Source of the DNA: Amycolatopsis oliviviridis
GTDB taxonomy: Bacteria; Actinomycetota; Actinomycetes; Mycobacteriales; Pseudonocardiaceae
Reading direction: 5' to 3'
NCBI RefSeq assembly: GCF_014654365.1
Contig: NZ_BNAY01000004.1
Location: forward strand, 62,001-126,000
Length of the DNA stretch: 64,000 bases
Both the position numbers and the translations under genes were made by a program. Positions 17,091-25,421 of this stretch are shown piece by piece. The notes beneath the pieces were generated by a model. The model worked only from the letters and a program-made list of their open reading frames with translations, ran no database searches and was not told where the DNA came from. Each line of letters begins with the position of its first letter. Position 1 is the first letter of the stretch.

Positions 17091-18647
17091 GTGTCCGACC
17101 AGACGACCCAGCCCGAGGCTCCGCTCTCCCTCACTCCCGGCGAGCGGGTCATCCCGAGCTGGAACGAACCGCTCGTGGCCGCGGCCTCCCGGCCGATCGG
17201 CGGGCCGCTCGGCGAACACGCGGCCGTGGGACGGCACTGGTTCTGGTCGCCGCAGCGGGTCGGGCTGCTGCTGGCCTGCCTCGCGCTGCTGCTCTCGTGG
17301 TTCGGCAAGGCGTCCTGCATCCAGGAGTACACCGACGAATCCGGGACCCATCAGCTCGACTGGCGGGCGGGCCGCCCGTTCGTCGCGATGTGCTACTCGG
17401 ACATCATCCCGCTCTACAGCTCCGAGCGGCTGAACGATCCCGACACCTTCCCTTACGTGACTTCGTGGACCGAGGACGAAGGCACGGCGAAGGAGACGAC
17501 GCGGTACATGGAGTACCCGGTCGCGACCGGGTTGTTCCAGTGGATCAACGCGAAGCTCGCCGAAGCCTGGCTGTCGGTCGCGGAATCGGGCTGGCTGCCC
17601 GGCGCGCTCCCGGTCGCCGTCTACTTCAACATCTCGGCGCTCTGGCTCGCGCTGGCCTGGCTGGTCACGGTGTGGGCGACCGGCCGATCGCTGAAACGCC
17701 GTCCGTGGGACGCGGTGCTGGTGGCGATAGCGCCGCTGGCGCTGGTGCACGTCTTCACCAACTTCGACGCCATCGCGACCGCGTTCACCGCGACCGCGCT
17801 GCTCGCCTGGGCCCGGCGAAGGCCCGAGGTCGCGGGATTCCTGCTCGGCCTCGGCGCGGCGGCGAAACTGTATCCGCTGCTCCTGCTCATCCCACTGTTC
17901 TTCCTGTGCCTGCGCGCGGGCAAGGTCAAACAGTGGGCGCTCACCGCCGGACTCGCCGCGGCGACGTTCGTGGTGGTCAACGTCCCGTTCGCGCTCGCCG
18001 CGCCGACCGGCTGGTGGGAGTTCTTCCGGCTCAACACGGTGCGCCCGATGGACCCGGACTCGCTGTACAACGTGGTCTCCCACCTGTCCGGCTGGGCCGG
18101 TTTCGACGGGAAACTCACCGCGGGCCAGACCCCGGTCGTGCTCAACGTCGTCGTCGCGGTGCTGTTCCTCGCCGCCTGCGCCGGCATCGGGTACGTCACG
18201 CTGACCGCGCCGCGCCGCCCGCGGCTCGGCCAGCTGGCCTTCCTCGTGGTGGCCGCGTTCCTGCTGACCAACAAGGTGTGGAGCCCGCAGTACTCGCTGT
18301 GGCTGGTGCCGCTGGCGGTGCTCGCGATCCCGCGCTGGCGGCTGCTGCTCGGCTGGATGATCATCGACGCGCTGGTCTGGGCGCCGCGGATGATGTACTA
18401 CCTCGGCGTCGACCACAAGGGCCTGCCCGAGGACTGGTTCCTCGGCACCGTCGTCGTCCGCGACCTCGCGGTGCTGGGCCTGTGCGCGCTGGTGATCCGT
18501 GACATCTACCAGCCGCGCACAGACCCCGTCCGCCTCGCCGGGGACGACGACCCGGTGGGTGGCTTCCTCGACGGCGCCCCCGATGCGCGCCCGGTACGCG
18601 CCGTCAAGCGCGCTTCAGCACCTCCGGCCCAGGACGCTCCAGCTTGA
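17091..18647 (+). CDS. GT87-family membrane glycosyltransferase (DUF2029)
   Basis: A 518-residue polytopic membrane protein with about 10 hydrophobic segments, related to mycobacterial Rv0051. The GTG at 17091 (reading VSDQTTQPEAP) starts a cytoplasmic tail of about 60 residues, and the first helix is WSPQRVGLLLACLALLLSW. A large extracytoplasmic loop follows with acidic residues, then FDAIATAFTATALLAWARR and FLLGLGAAAKLYPLLLL, typical of polyprenyl-phosphate-sugar-dependent transferases. It probably adds a mannose or similar sugar to a cell-envelope glycan or lipoprotein; the acceptor is unknown. Its place between ponA and rpsF is conserved across actinobacteria. Confidence 0.8.
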   Translation: MSDQTTQPEAPLSLTPGERVIPSWNEPLVAAASRPIGGPLGEHAAVGRHWFWSPQRVGLLLACLALLLSWFGKASCIQEYTDESGTHQLDWRAGRPFVAMCYSDIIPLYSSERLNDPDTFPYVTSWTEDEGTAKETTRYMEYPVATGLFQWINAKLAEAWLSVAESGWLPGALPVAVYFNISALWLALAWLVTVWATGRSLKRRPWDAVLVAIAPLALVHVFTNFDAIATAFTATALLAWARRRPEVAGFLLGLGAAAKLYPLLLLIPLFFLCLRAGKVKQWALTAGLAAATFVVVNVPFALAAPTGWWEFFRLNTVRPMDPDSLYNVVSHLSGWAGFDGKLTAGQTPVVLNVVVAVLFLAACAGIGYVTLTAPRRPRLGQLAFLVVAAFLLTNKVWSPQYSLWLVPLAVLAIPRWRLLLGWMIIDALVWAPRMMYYLGVDHKGLPEDWFLGTVVVRDLAVLGLCALVIRDIYQPRTDPVRLAGDDDPVGGFLDGAPDARPVRAVKRASAPPAQDAPA

Positions 18648-18939
18648 CGTGCTTGCCGAAGTCGTCGGAGCCGAAGTCCTCGATCCGGACGACGACCGTT
18701 TCGGGCGAGGTTTCGACGAGACGGCAGGTGAGCCAGTCCTCGCCGTGCCTGACCGACCAGCGGTCGGCGAGGACGGCCAGACCTTCGGCTTCGAGCAACG
18801 CGACGGAGTCGTCGAAAGCGGCGGGCCCGCCGAGCGGGTAGCCGAAAACGGTCAACGCCTGCCAACGGGTGTCCATGGCGGGGGCGACGTAGCCGACGTG
18901 CTCGCCGTCCTCCGCCCGGTACACGGTCCTGTTCTTCAT
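18604..18939 (-). CDS. hypothetical protein, 111 residues
   Basis: A small soluble protein without a family I recognise. The ATG 18939 start gives MKNRTVYRAEDGE; a GTG at 18966 would add nine residues. The chain alternates beta-type segments (EHVGYVAP, WLTCRLVETSPETVVVRIEDFG), suggesting a compact beta-rich fold with no signal peptide or membrane segment. Its 3' end overlaps the convergent glycosyltransferase by 44 bases. GC at third positions and regular amino-acid use support a real gene. The function is unknown. Confidence 0.6.
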   Translation of the reverse strand: MKNRTVYRAEDGEHVGYVAPAMDTRWQALTVFGYPLGGPAAFDDSVALLEAEGLAVLADRWSVRHGEDWLTCRLVETSPETVVVRIEDFGSDDFGKHVKLERPGPEVLKRA

Positions 18940-18982
18940 GCGGACCAGGTTCGACCCTCCCGCCACGTGAGGGTCAAGCCGA

Positions 18983-19498
18983 TTAGCGGACGACGTAGCC
19001 GCCCGTGCTCGTCGGGAAGAACGGCACCGGGCCGGTGCACGGCAGGACGTCGTGCTCGATGCCGCCGTAAGCCCAGCTCCAGCCGATCCGGTCGTGACCG
19101 CGCGGCTCGTCCTGGACCGAGAAGCCGACCCGGCGGCCGACGACGGTGATCGGGAGGCCCGGGATGTCGGCGCGTTCGATCACGCCGGTCAGGATGGCGA
19201 GGCTTCCGGCCCGCGCGACACAATCGATCTTGCCGTCGAAGTCGGCGACGAGCTTGCCGTCCTTGGTCACGTGATTCACGTGGAACCGGCCCGAGGACTT
19301 GCCGGGTTCGCCGAACGCGGCGAAATCGAACCGGACCGGGTCGTTGTCGTAGCCGGGGAACGTCAGCGGACCGCCCGCCGACCCCACCACGACCGAACCG
19401 GACGGCCGCTCCGGTGCCGCCGTCGCCTGTGCCGCCCCCAGCGTCGTCGCCGCGATGGCGAGTGCGGCCGCGGTGGTGATCTTCGCCTTGATGTTCAT
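18983..19498 (-). CDS. small secreted protein, unknown function
   Basis: A 171-residue exported protein. Residues 1-28 (MNIKAKITTAAALAIAATTL, then a site ending QATA) form a clear Sec signal peptide. The mature part is beta-rich (FPGYDNDPVRFDFAAFGEPG, GRFHVNHVTKDGKLVADFDG). Two cysteines (in KIDCVAR and LPCTGP) could form a disulfide. No catalytic motif was seen. The start ATG at 19498 lies after GGAGGGAAC, a good ribosome binding site. It is a single-gene unit between the hypothetical gene and endonuclease IV. The function is unknown. Confidence 0.7.
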   Translation of the reverse strand: MNIKAKITTAAALAIAATTLGAAQATAAPERPSGSVVVGSAGGPLTFPGYDNDPVRFDFAAFGEPGKSSGRFHVNHVTKDGKLVADFDGKIDCVARAGSLAILTGVIERADIPGLPITVVGRRVGFSVQDEPRGHDRIGWSWAYGGIEHDVLPCTGPVPFFPTSTGGYVVR

Positions 19499-19674
19499 GA
19501 GTTCCCTCCAGGTCGGTGTTCCTGGACGAGCCTCTCGCGGTCCGCGCGTCCGGCCCTCCCGCCGGAGAGGGAACGGCCTCCCGCCTGGGTAGCCTGCGCG
19601 GTATGGCGTTCCCTCTGGCGCCGGTTCGCGCCGCGCGCCCCGAGATGCGAGGCCGGACGCGCGACGACGACTGA

Positions 19675-19725
19675 CGCATTTCGTCCTCTGAATGCGTCAT
19701 GCACGCATTCAGAGGACGAAATGCG
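19675..19725. terminator. perfect 23-bp hairpin downstream of nfo
   Basis: Arms 19675-19697 and 19703-19725 are exact inverted copies around CATGC (arm core CGCATTTCGTCCTCTGAATG). It lies nine bases after the stop of the leftward nfo gene, so it probably ends that transcript. Like the hairpin behind ino1, it is longer than a simple terminator needs. Confidence 0.55.
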
Positions 19726-19733
19726 AGAGGGGG

Positions 19734-20513
19734 TCAGGCGGAGGCGACGCGTTCGCGGAGGTAGGCGATGTCGGCCGCCTGGCCGTCGGCCGGGGTCTCG
19801 ACGATCACGGGCGCGCCCGCCTCGGCCGCGACCGCGGCCAGCACCTCGGGGTCGATCGTGCCGTCGCCGCCGACGACGTTGGCGTGCCGGTCCCGCGTGG
19901 AACCGAATTCGTCGCGCGAGTTGTTGAGGTGCACCAGGTCGATCCGGCCGGTGATGGCCTTGACCTTCTTGACCGCCTCGGTCAGGTCCCAGCCCGCCGC
20001 GTACGCGTGGCACGTGTCGAAACAGAAGCCCGCACCGAATTCGCCGATCTTGTCCCAAAGCCGGGCGATCGTATCGAGGTCGCGGGTCATCGCGTTGTCG
20101 CCGCCGGCGGTGTTCTCGATCAGGATCGGCACGGCGAAGCCGCCCTTTTCCTGTTCCCGCTCGAAAAGCTTGCGCCAGTTGACGAGACCTTCTTCGACGT
20201 CTTCCGCCGAACCGACGTGACCGCCGTGCACGACGAGGCCTTTCGCGCCGATTTCGGCCGCGCCGTTCGCGTGCTGCGTGACGTTCTTCCGCGACGGGAT
20301 CCGGATGCGGTTGTTCATCGACGCCACGTTGATCAGATAAGGCGAGTGGATGAACACCTCGACCGGCGATTCCTTGATCGCTTCGCCGTGCGGGTGGGGT
20401 TTGGGAGCCTTCCAGCCCTGCGGGTCGGAGAGGAAGAACTGAAGGACCTCGGCCTCGCGTTCGGCGACCGCCGAAAGGGGATCGTCGTCGCGGACATGGG
20501 CACCGATTTTCAT
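19734..20513 (-). CDS. nfo: deoxyribonuclease IV (AP endonuclease)
   Basis: A 259-residue endonuclease IV. These TIM-barrel, zinc-dependent enzymes cut DNA 5' of abasic sites in base excision repair. Family segments are in order: MKIGAHV at the N-terminus, FIHSPYLINVAS (about 54-65), VVHGGHVGSA (about 93), LIENTAGG (about 130), GFCFDTCHAYAAGWD (about 160) and LVHLNNSRDEFGSTRDRH (about 195). These supply the His, Glu and Asp zinc ligands. The protein is slightly shorter than the E. coli enzyme. The start ATG sits directly after a GTAGATTCCTCCAAC context on the minus strand. It is monocistronic. Confidence 0.92.
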   Translation of the reverse strand: MKIGAHVRDDDPLSAVAEREAEVLQFFLSDPQGWKAPKPHPHGEAIKESPVEVFIHSPYLINVASMNNRIRIPSRKNVTQHANGAAEIGAKGLVVHGGHVGSAEDVEEGLVNWRKLFEREQEKGGFAVPILIENTAGGDNAMTRDLDTIARLWDKIGEFGAGFCFDTCHAYAAGWDLTEAVKKVKAITGRIDLVHLNNSRDEFGSTRDRHANVVGGDGTIDPEVLAAVAAEAGAPVIVETPADGQAADIAYLRERVASA

Positions 20514-20688
20514 GTTGGAGGAATCTACGCGGAGCGAAGCTCCTCCGTTGAGGGCGGTGGTGGGGAGGAAGGCGGAGCTATACCTGACGAATTCTCCCCT
20601 GCGCGGCCCAGGTCGTCACGCTCGTGGGGTAGCGTGAGCGCGTTCCGTTAAAACCGCGTTGGGTCTTGAGGGGCGGAGGACGAACTCG

Positions 20689-21489
20689 ATGGGGAAGACT
20701 GCCGGGCGGATCACGGCACTGGGTTTCGCGCTCTCGGTTTCGGCCGGGCTCGCGTTCCCGACGTTCGCGATGGCCGCCGAGGAGCCGAATCCGACCCTTT
20801 CCGGCGAATGCGCGTCGACACTGCAGAACGGGAAGACCGCCGACGGCCTCGTTCTCGACGCGGGCGCCCCGATCAACTCGCCTGAAGCCCTGACGGTCGG
20901 TTTGGACTCGAAGGCCAAGACCGCCGAGGGCCGGAAGCCGCTGCTCTCGCTGCCGGTCGGCGATGTGGTCAAGGCGACCGGCCTGACCGACAACCCGGTC
21001 GGAGACCTCGTCGCACAGGGCGTCTGCGAGCCCGCGCAGGGCACGGTGAACGCGGTCGGGAACCTGACCCAGGGCGTCACCGAGGACGTGCCGCCGATCG
21101 TGAAGCCCCCGACTCCGAAGCCGCCGAACCCTGAGCCGCCGCAGCCTCAGCCCCCGAAGCCGGGCCCGGGTCAGCCCGGTGGTCCGGGCACCGAACTCCC
21201 GGTCGAGAGCGGCCCGGGTTCCTCCACTGGTATCGGCGGCGACTCGATCGCCGGTGTCATCAGCAACGCCGCACTGCTTCCCGGCAGCTTCGTCCAGGCG
21301 CCGGTGATCACCGAGATCATCCCCGGCGAGGTCCCGCCGCCCACCGTCGACGAAAAGGACACCGGCAACGCGCAGGCCGTCCAGGCTCCGATCACCCCGG
21401 CCAAGCTGCCGCTGCTGCTCGCGGTGCTGGCGCTGGCCGTCGTCGCCGCGGCTCTGGTCCGCGCCTGGCTGCGAGGCAAGGCAGCCTGA
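20689..21489 (+). CDS. secreted, C-terminally anchored Pro-rich protein (paralogue 1)
   Basis: A 266-residue envelope protein, first of three tandem paralogues. I chose ATG 20689 (GGAGG eight bases upstream) because a signal peptide follows immediately (GRITALGFALSVSAGLAF, cleavage near AMA). The N-terminal part holds two cysteines (GECAS, GVCEP) that can form a disulfide. A Pro-rich linker (repeats of PKPPNPEPPQPQ type, about 138-170) and a C-terminal transmembrane helix with a basic end (LPLLLAVLALAVVAAALVRA) follow. It therefore spans from the membrane outward. No enzymatic motif was seen and the function is unknown. Spacing to the next paralogue is 124 bases. Confidence 0.7.
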   Translation: MGKTAGRITALGFALSVSAGLAFPTFAMAAEEPNPTLSGECASTLQNGKTADGLVLDAGAPINSPEALTVGLDSKAKTAEGRKPLLSLPVGDVVKATGLTDNPVGDLVAQGVCEPAQGTVNAVGNLTQGVTEDVPPIVKPPTPKPPNPEPPQPQPPKPGPGQPGGPGTELPVESGPGSSTGIGGDSIAGVISNAALLPGSFVQAPVITEIIPGEVPPPTVDEKDTGNAQAVQAPITPAKLPLLLAVLALAVVAAALVRAWLRGKAA

Positions 21490-21613
21490 CTTTCACTCTC
21501 GGTGACGCCCGCTTCCACTCGAATGCCTGACCTCTTCGAGTGAGCGGGCGTTACTCGTCTCCATTAGCGTCGTTATGCGGGTAGGTGATCCCGACGACGG
21601 AGGAGTCGAAGGC

Positions 21614-22513
21614 ATGCGCGAACGGACACGGAGGGCGACCGCCCTGGGTGCCTCGGCCTTCATTCTCGCGGGCTCGGCCGCCCTCGCCATGCCCGGCACG
21701 GCCGCCGCCGCGGAGACCAAGACCGCCACCTGCGGCGGTTCGGTGACCGCCAAACCCGGCGACAAGATCCTCGGCAAGACGCCGCTGCTCGGCATCCCTC
21801 TCGACCTCGGACAGGCCGGTCCGGTCTCCGGTGTGCTCACGGGCACGATCAACGCGCTGCTCGGCACGGTCTGCAAGGTGACGGTGACCGTGGTCAACGC
21901 CGTCGTCGCGCCGGTCCCGGTCATCGGCGAACCCGCCGCGGAAGCGCTGAACGGCGCCGTCACCGGCACCACCCAGGCACTCACCGGCGGCGGCAAGCCC
22001 GCCCCCGGCACGCAGCCCCAGCCCGGGAAGCCCGCTCCCGGCACACCCGGCGGCAACCCGCAGACGGGCGGCCCCGGCGGCACCCCGGGACAGGGCGGCA
22101 ACCCGGCGACCGGCCCCGGCATCCCGGCGGCGAACAGCCCGCTGCTGCCCGGCACCTTCACCCCGAACTTCGGCGGTCTGCCGTGGGGGATCAGCACGGG
22201 TTACGCCCCGATGCGCGACTACAGCTCCATCCCGATGGCGACGGCCGGTCTCTTCAGCCCGTCGCCGGGGATCCGGTACGGCGGGCAGATCCCGGGTTAC
22301 GCGCCGCAGTTCGGCATCGCCGCCGAGGGGGAGAACACCGCCGGAAACCCGGACATCCAGAATGCGGGACAAGCCGAAGCGCTACCGAGCGTGAGCGATG
22401 GATTCACTCAGGACGGGAAACTGCCGCTGCTGATCGCCGTTTTGGCACTCTCCGGAGTCAGCGCGGGGCTGGTCCGCACCTGGGTCCTCCGCCGAATGGC
22501 CGCTACAAGTTAG
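21614..22513 (+). CDS. secreted, C-terminally anchored Pro/Gly-rich protein (paralogue 2)
   Basis: A 299-residue protein of the same design. ATG 21614 lies behind GGAGG and starts a basic n-region (MRERTRRATAL) and a signal peptide ending GTAAAA. Two cysteines (TCGGS, TVCKV) flank a hydrophobic segment. A Gly/Pro-rich linker runs from about 130 to 175. A motif YAPMRDYSSIP follows, shared in form with paralogue 3 (YAPPRDYGNLP), as is NPDIQNAGQAEALP. A C-terminal helix (LPLLIAVLALSGVSAGLVR) with basic residues follows. The function is unknown; the shared C-terminal block suggests a common partner in the membrane. Confidence 0.72.
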   Translation: MRERTRRATALGASAFILAGSAALAMPGTAAAAETKTATCGGSVTAKPGDKILGKTPLLGIPLDLGQAGPVSGVLTGTINALLGTVCKVTVTVVNAVVAPVPVIGEPAAEALNGAVTGTTQALTGGGKPAPGTQPQPGKPAPGTPGGNPQTGGPGGTPGQGGNPATGPGIPAANSPLLPGTFTPNFGGLPWGISTGYAPMRDYSSIPMATAGLFSPSPGIRYGGQIPGYAPQFGIAAEGENTAGNPDIQNAGQAEALPSVSDGFTQDGKLPLLIAVLALSGVSAGLVRTWVLRRMAATS

Positions 22514-22631
22514 TCCTACCGCCTAGTATCTTTCTGGTCACTCCCTCGTTATCCCCGTTGGCAGTGTTTTTCCCGCTGGTGAAAACCAGGTGCACTGCCC
22601 CACGCCCCCACCGACCCGGAGGATCGCGCTC

Positions 22632-23513
22632 GTGCGGAAGACCACCATCTGGCAGACCACCCGCAAGGCGCTCACCGTCACCGCACTCGCGACCATGGTC
22701 ACCGGTGGCGCGCTCCTGACGGCGGGCACCGCGTCGGCGGCCACCACCCTGGCCAACGCGTGCAGCGGCACCGTCAACGGCGGGATGGGCGACACCGTCG
22801 CGATCACCGGCTCCTCGGTCAAGGAACTGGTCCGGGCGGGCGCGAAGGAAGCGGGCACGCTCGCCCTCTACGACGTCGCCGCGAACGACATCGCCAAGGT
22901 CAACAGGATCGACATCGGCACGGTCCCGCAGGCGGCGGGCGGCACCGTCGAGGCGAAGGCGATCGGCGCGGCCGTGCGGCAGGCGGTCAAGGAGACCAAG
23001 TCCTGGGGCCTCGGGTTCAACCCCGAGAAGACGCTGAACAGCATCGAGCACAAGGTCACCGGAAGCTGCGGGCTGACCACGGTCGCGACGAACTACGTCG
23101 CCCCTACGCTGCCCGCTCCGGGCACCACCGCCCCGCAGCAGGGCGGCACCGGCGGAGCCGCGAACGGCGCCCCGTCGACCACGAACCTGCTCCCCGGCGG
23201 CAGCAACGGCACCGGCTACGCCCCGCCGCGCGACTACGGCAACCTGCCGGTCGCGCAGCCGGGTGTCGCGGTGGCGCCGGGTGTGCGGTACCCGGCCAAC
23301 AGCCCGCTCCCGGGTGAAGGCGCCCCGCAGTACGGCACCGACGGCCAGGCCGGGCCGAACCCGGACGTCCGCAACGCGGGCAACGCCGAAGCGCTCGCGA
23401 CCGACGGCATGCCCGGCGGCGACGTCCAGCTCCCGATGCTGCTCGCGGTGCTCGTGCTCGCCGGCGTGACCGCCGCGCTGGTGCGCACCTGGGTCCTGCG
23501 CCGCGTCTCCTGA
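22632..23513 (+). CDS. secreted, C-terminally anchored protein (paralogue 3)
   Basis: A 293-residue protein. GTG 22632 follows GGAGG and precedes a signal peptide (KALTVTALATMVTGGALL, cleavage near ASA). The N-terminal globular part (about 30-155) has two cysteines (NACSG, GSCGL) and is longer than in its paralogues. A short Gly/Pro linker follows, then the shared YAPPRDYGNLP and NPDVRNAGNAEAL motifs and a C-terminal anchor (LPMLLAVLVLAGVTAALVR). It ends 102 bases before rpsF. No family is recognised. The conserved block in three neighbours shows tandem duplication. Confidence 0.72.
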   Translation: MRKTTIWQTTRKALTVTALATMVTGGALLTAGTASAATTLANACSGTVNGGMGDTVAITGSSVKELVRAGAKEAGTLALYDVAANDIAKVNRIDIGTVPQAAGGTVEAKAIGAAVRQAVKETKSWGLGFNPEKTLNSIEHKVTGSCGLTTVATNYVAPTLPAPGTTAPQQGGTGGAANGAPSTTNLLPGGSNGTGYAPPRDYGNLPVAQPGVAVAPGVRYPANSPLPGEGAPQYGTDGQAGPNPDVRNAGNAEALATDGMPGGDVQLPMLLAVLVLAGVTAALVRTWVLRRVS

Positions 23514-23540
23514 CGCCCGTTTCCGGAGCGCCGAACGCCG

Positions 23541-23589
23541 CCAGGTACGCTTACCTGGACAAACCCTCCTGCCACGGACAGTCCGTGGC
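23541..23589 (+). promoter_or_regulatory. promoter and leader of the rpsF operon
   Basis: A palindrome CCAGGTA-CGCT-TACCTGG (23541-23558) contains a -10-like TACGCT (23546-23551). It is followed by a hairpin GCCACGGA-CAG-TCCGTGGC (23571-23589) just before the AGGAGGTGAG ribosome binding site of rpsF. The hairpin position suits leader-mediated control of S6/S18 synthesis. I could not match the published S6:S18 motif, so this is only a candidate. Confidence 0.4.
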
Positions 23590-23615
23590 CGCGAGCCCAT
23601 AGGAGGTGAGTGGTT

Positions 23616-23936
23616 GTGTCACGCCATTACGAGGTAATGGTCATCCTCGACCCCACGCTCGACGAGCGTACGGTCGCCCCGACCCTGGACAACTTCCTCA
23701 ACGTGATCCGTACTTCGGGCGGAAGCGTGGAGAAGGTCGACGTCTGGGGCCGCCGCCGCCTTTCGTACGAGATCAAGAAGCACGCCGAGGGCATCTACGC
23801 GCTCCTCGACCTGAACTCGACTTCGGAAGCGGTCAAGGAGCTGGACCGTCAGCTCTCGCTGCAGGAGACCGTGCTCCGCACCAAGGTCATGCGCCGCGAG
23901 ATCAAGCGCGCCGCGACCGCCGCCGCCAAGGCCTGA
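23616..23936 (+). CDS. rpsF: 30S ribosomal protein S6
   Basis: A 106-residue S6 protein of the small ribosomal subunit, pairing with S18 on the central platform. The start is GTG 23616 ([13 protein letters not shown]), nine bases behind AGGAGG; a GTG two codons earlier would overlap the usual spacing. Family signatures are [33 protein letters not shown] and [17 protein letters not shown]. It is the first gene of the operon rpsF-ssb-rpsR-rplI, with 17 bases to ssb. Confidence 0.96.
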   Translation: MSRHYEVMVILDPTLDERTVAPTLDNFLNVIRTSGGSVEKVDVWGRRRLSYEIKKHAEGIYALLDLNSTSEAVKELDRQLSLQETVLRTKVMRREIKRAATAAAKA

Positions 23937-23953
23937 GCCGAAGGACTTTCCCG

Positions 23954-24460
23954 ATGGCTGGAGACACCGTCATCACGGTGATCGGCAACCTCACGTCCGA
24001 CCCGGAGCTTCGCTTCACCCCTTCCGGTGCGGCGGTCGCGAACTTCACCGTCGCGTCCACCCCGCGCACGCTGGACCGTCAGTCCGGCGAGTGGAAGGAC
24101 GGCGAGGCCCTGTTCCTGCGCTGCAACATCTGGCGCCAGGCGGCCGAGAACGTCGCCGAGTCGCTGACGCGTGGCGCGCGAGTCGTCGTGCAGGGGCGCC
24201 TCAAGCAGCGGTCTTTCGAGACCAAGGAAGGCGAGAAGCGCACCGTCGTCGAGCTCGAGGTCGATGAGATCGGCCCGTCGCTGCGCTACGCCACCGCCAA
24301 GGTGAACAAGGTCAGCCGTGGCACCGGTGGCGGTGGCGGCGGCTTCGGTGGTGGCGGCGGTGGTGGCCAGAGCGCCCCGCCCGCCGACGACCCGTGGGGT
24401 TCCGCCCCGCCCGCCGGTGGCGGCGGTGGCGGCGGTTTCTCCGACGAGCCGCCCTTCTGA
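23954..24460 (+). CDS. ssb: single-stranded DNA-binding protein
   Basis: A 168-residue SSB that coats single-stranded DNA at forks and repair sites and recruits partners. The N-terminal OB fold (residues 1-110) begins [19 protein letters not shown] and has conserved aromatics (F in ANFTVAS, W in [14 protein letters not shown]). A Gly-rich linker ([11 protein letters not shown], about 118-150) leads to the acidic tip FSDEPPF, which binds partner proteins. This is the usual S6/S18-linked copy. The ATG 23954 start has a weak AAGGAC site; upstream in-frame sequence belongs to rpsF. Confidence 0.96.
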   Translation: MAGDTVITVIGNLTSDPELRFTPSGAAVANFTVASTPRTLDRQSGEWKDGEALFLRCNIWRQAAENVAESLTRGARVVVQGRLKQRSFETKEGEKRTVVELEVDEIGPSLRYATAKVNKVSRGTGGGGGGFGGGGGGGQSAPPADDPWGSAPPAGGGGGGGFSDEPPF

Positions 24461-24540
24461 CAGGCACCGCGTCCACCGCGGGCGAAAGCTCCGCGAGACG
24501 CCTCGAGACAACCACTACGTAGAAATCCAGGAGTACTACC

Positions 24541-24789
24541 GTGGCCAAGCCACCCATCCGCAAGCCCAAGAAGAAGGTCTGCGTGTTCTGCAAGGCCGAG
24601 AAGAAGGGCCGTCCGGAGAACATCGACTACAAGGACACCAACCTGCTTCGGAAGTACATCTCCGACCGCGGGAAGATCCGTGCCCGTCGCGTGACCGGCA
24701 ACTGCAGCCAGCACCAGCGTGACATCGCCATCGCGGTCAAGAACTCGCGTGAGATGGCGCTGCTGCCCTACACCTCGACCGCGCGCTAA
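24541..24789 (+). CDS. rpsR: 30S ribosomal protein S18 (zinc-ligand type)
   Basis: An 82-residue S18 protein. It begins at GTG 24541 after AGGAG and has the conserved core [18 protein letters not shown] and [15 protein letters not shown]. It retains CVFC plus the later cysteine in GNC, so it is the Cys-containing, zinc-binding form (C+), as is the rpsR copy in the mycobacterial rpsF operon. Many actinobacteria have a second Cys-free copy used under zinc limitation elsewhere. It partners S6 in the ribosome. Confidence 0.95.
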   Translation: MAKPPIRKPKKKVCVFCKAEKKGRPENIDYKDTNLLRKYISDRGKIRARRVTGNCSQHQRDIAIAVKNSREMALLPYTSTAR

Positions 24790-24801
24790 GGAGGCACGTC
24801 A

Positions 24802-25257
24802 ATGGCGAAGATCATTCTCACCACCGACGTCGCCAACCTCGGTGGGCCCGGCGACATCGTCGAGGTCAAGGACGGCTACGCACGCAACTACCTGCTCCCC
24901 CGCGGCTACGCCATCGTGGCCACCAAGGGCGCGGAGAAGAACGTGCGCACGATCAAGCGGGCGCAGGAGAGCCGTCGCATCCGCGACCTCGACCACGCCA
25001 AGGAGATCAAGGCGACCCTGGAGGGCCTCGGCGCCATCCAGCTGAGCGGCAAGGCGGCCGAGGGCTCGAAGAAGCTCTTCGGTTCGATCACCACCGCCGA
25101 GATCGTGGACGCGATCAAGGCCGCGGGTGGCCCGCTGCTCGACAAGCGCGTCATCGAACTGAAGGACCACATCAAGACCGTGGGCAAGCACTCGGTCGGC
25201 GCCCGCCTGCACCCCGACGTCCGCGTCGACGTGCGGCTCGAGGTCAAGGCCAAGTAA
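24802..25257 (+). CDS. rplI: 50S ribosomal protein L9
   Basis: A 151-residue L9 protein of normal length. The N-terminal rRNA-binding domain reads MAKIILTTDVANLGGPGDIV then VKDGYARNYLLPRGYA. A long connecting helix and a C-terminal domain (LFGSITTAEIVDAI, VGARLHPDVRVDV) follow. L9 projects from the L1 side of the large subunit and affects frame maintenance. It is the last gene of the ribosomal operon; a strong hairpin follows. The start ATG has GGAGG eight bases upstream. Confidence 0.96.
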   Translation: MAKIILTTDVANLGGPGDIVEVKDGYARNYLLPRGYAIVATKGAEKNVRTIKRAQESRRIRDLDHAKEIKATLEGLGAIQLSGKAAEGSKKLFGSITTAEIVDAIKAAGGPLLDKRVIELKDHIKTVGKHSVGARLHPDVRVDVRLEVKAK

Positions 25258-25267
25258 CACCGCTTCG

Positions 25268-25312
25268 GCAAAGGGCGGGACGTCTCCATCGCGGAGAGGT
25301 CCCGCCCTTTGC
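25268..25312 (+). terminator. terminator of the rpsF-rplI operon
   Basis: A 19-bp stem with a single mismatch (GCAAAGGGCGGGAC arm) and a seven-base loop begins 10 bases after the rplI stop codon. T-rich sequence in its right arm (CCCTTTGCTTT) follows the GC stem. It separates the ribosomal genes from the secretion cassette. Confidence 0.75.
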
Positions 25313-25421
25313 TTTACGCGGAACCCCATCGGGGCGGGCTACGTCTTAGGCTTGACGGGGGATCAGGGCATTATCGAGACTCGACGTCGAGGTACGGGGA
25401 CTCAAAGGGGATCTGGAGCCA

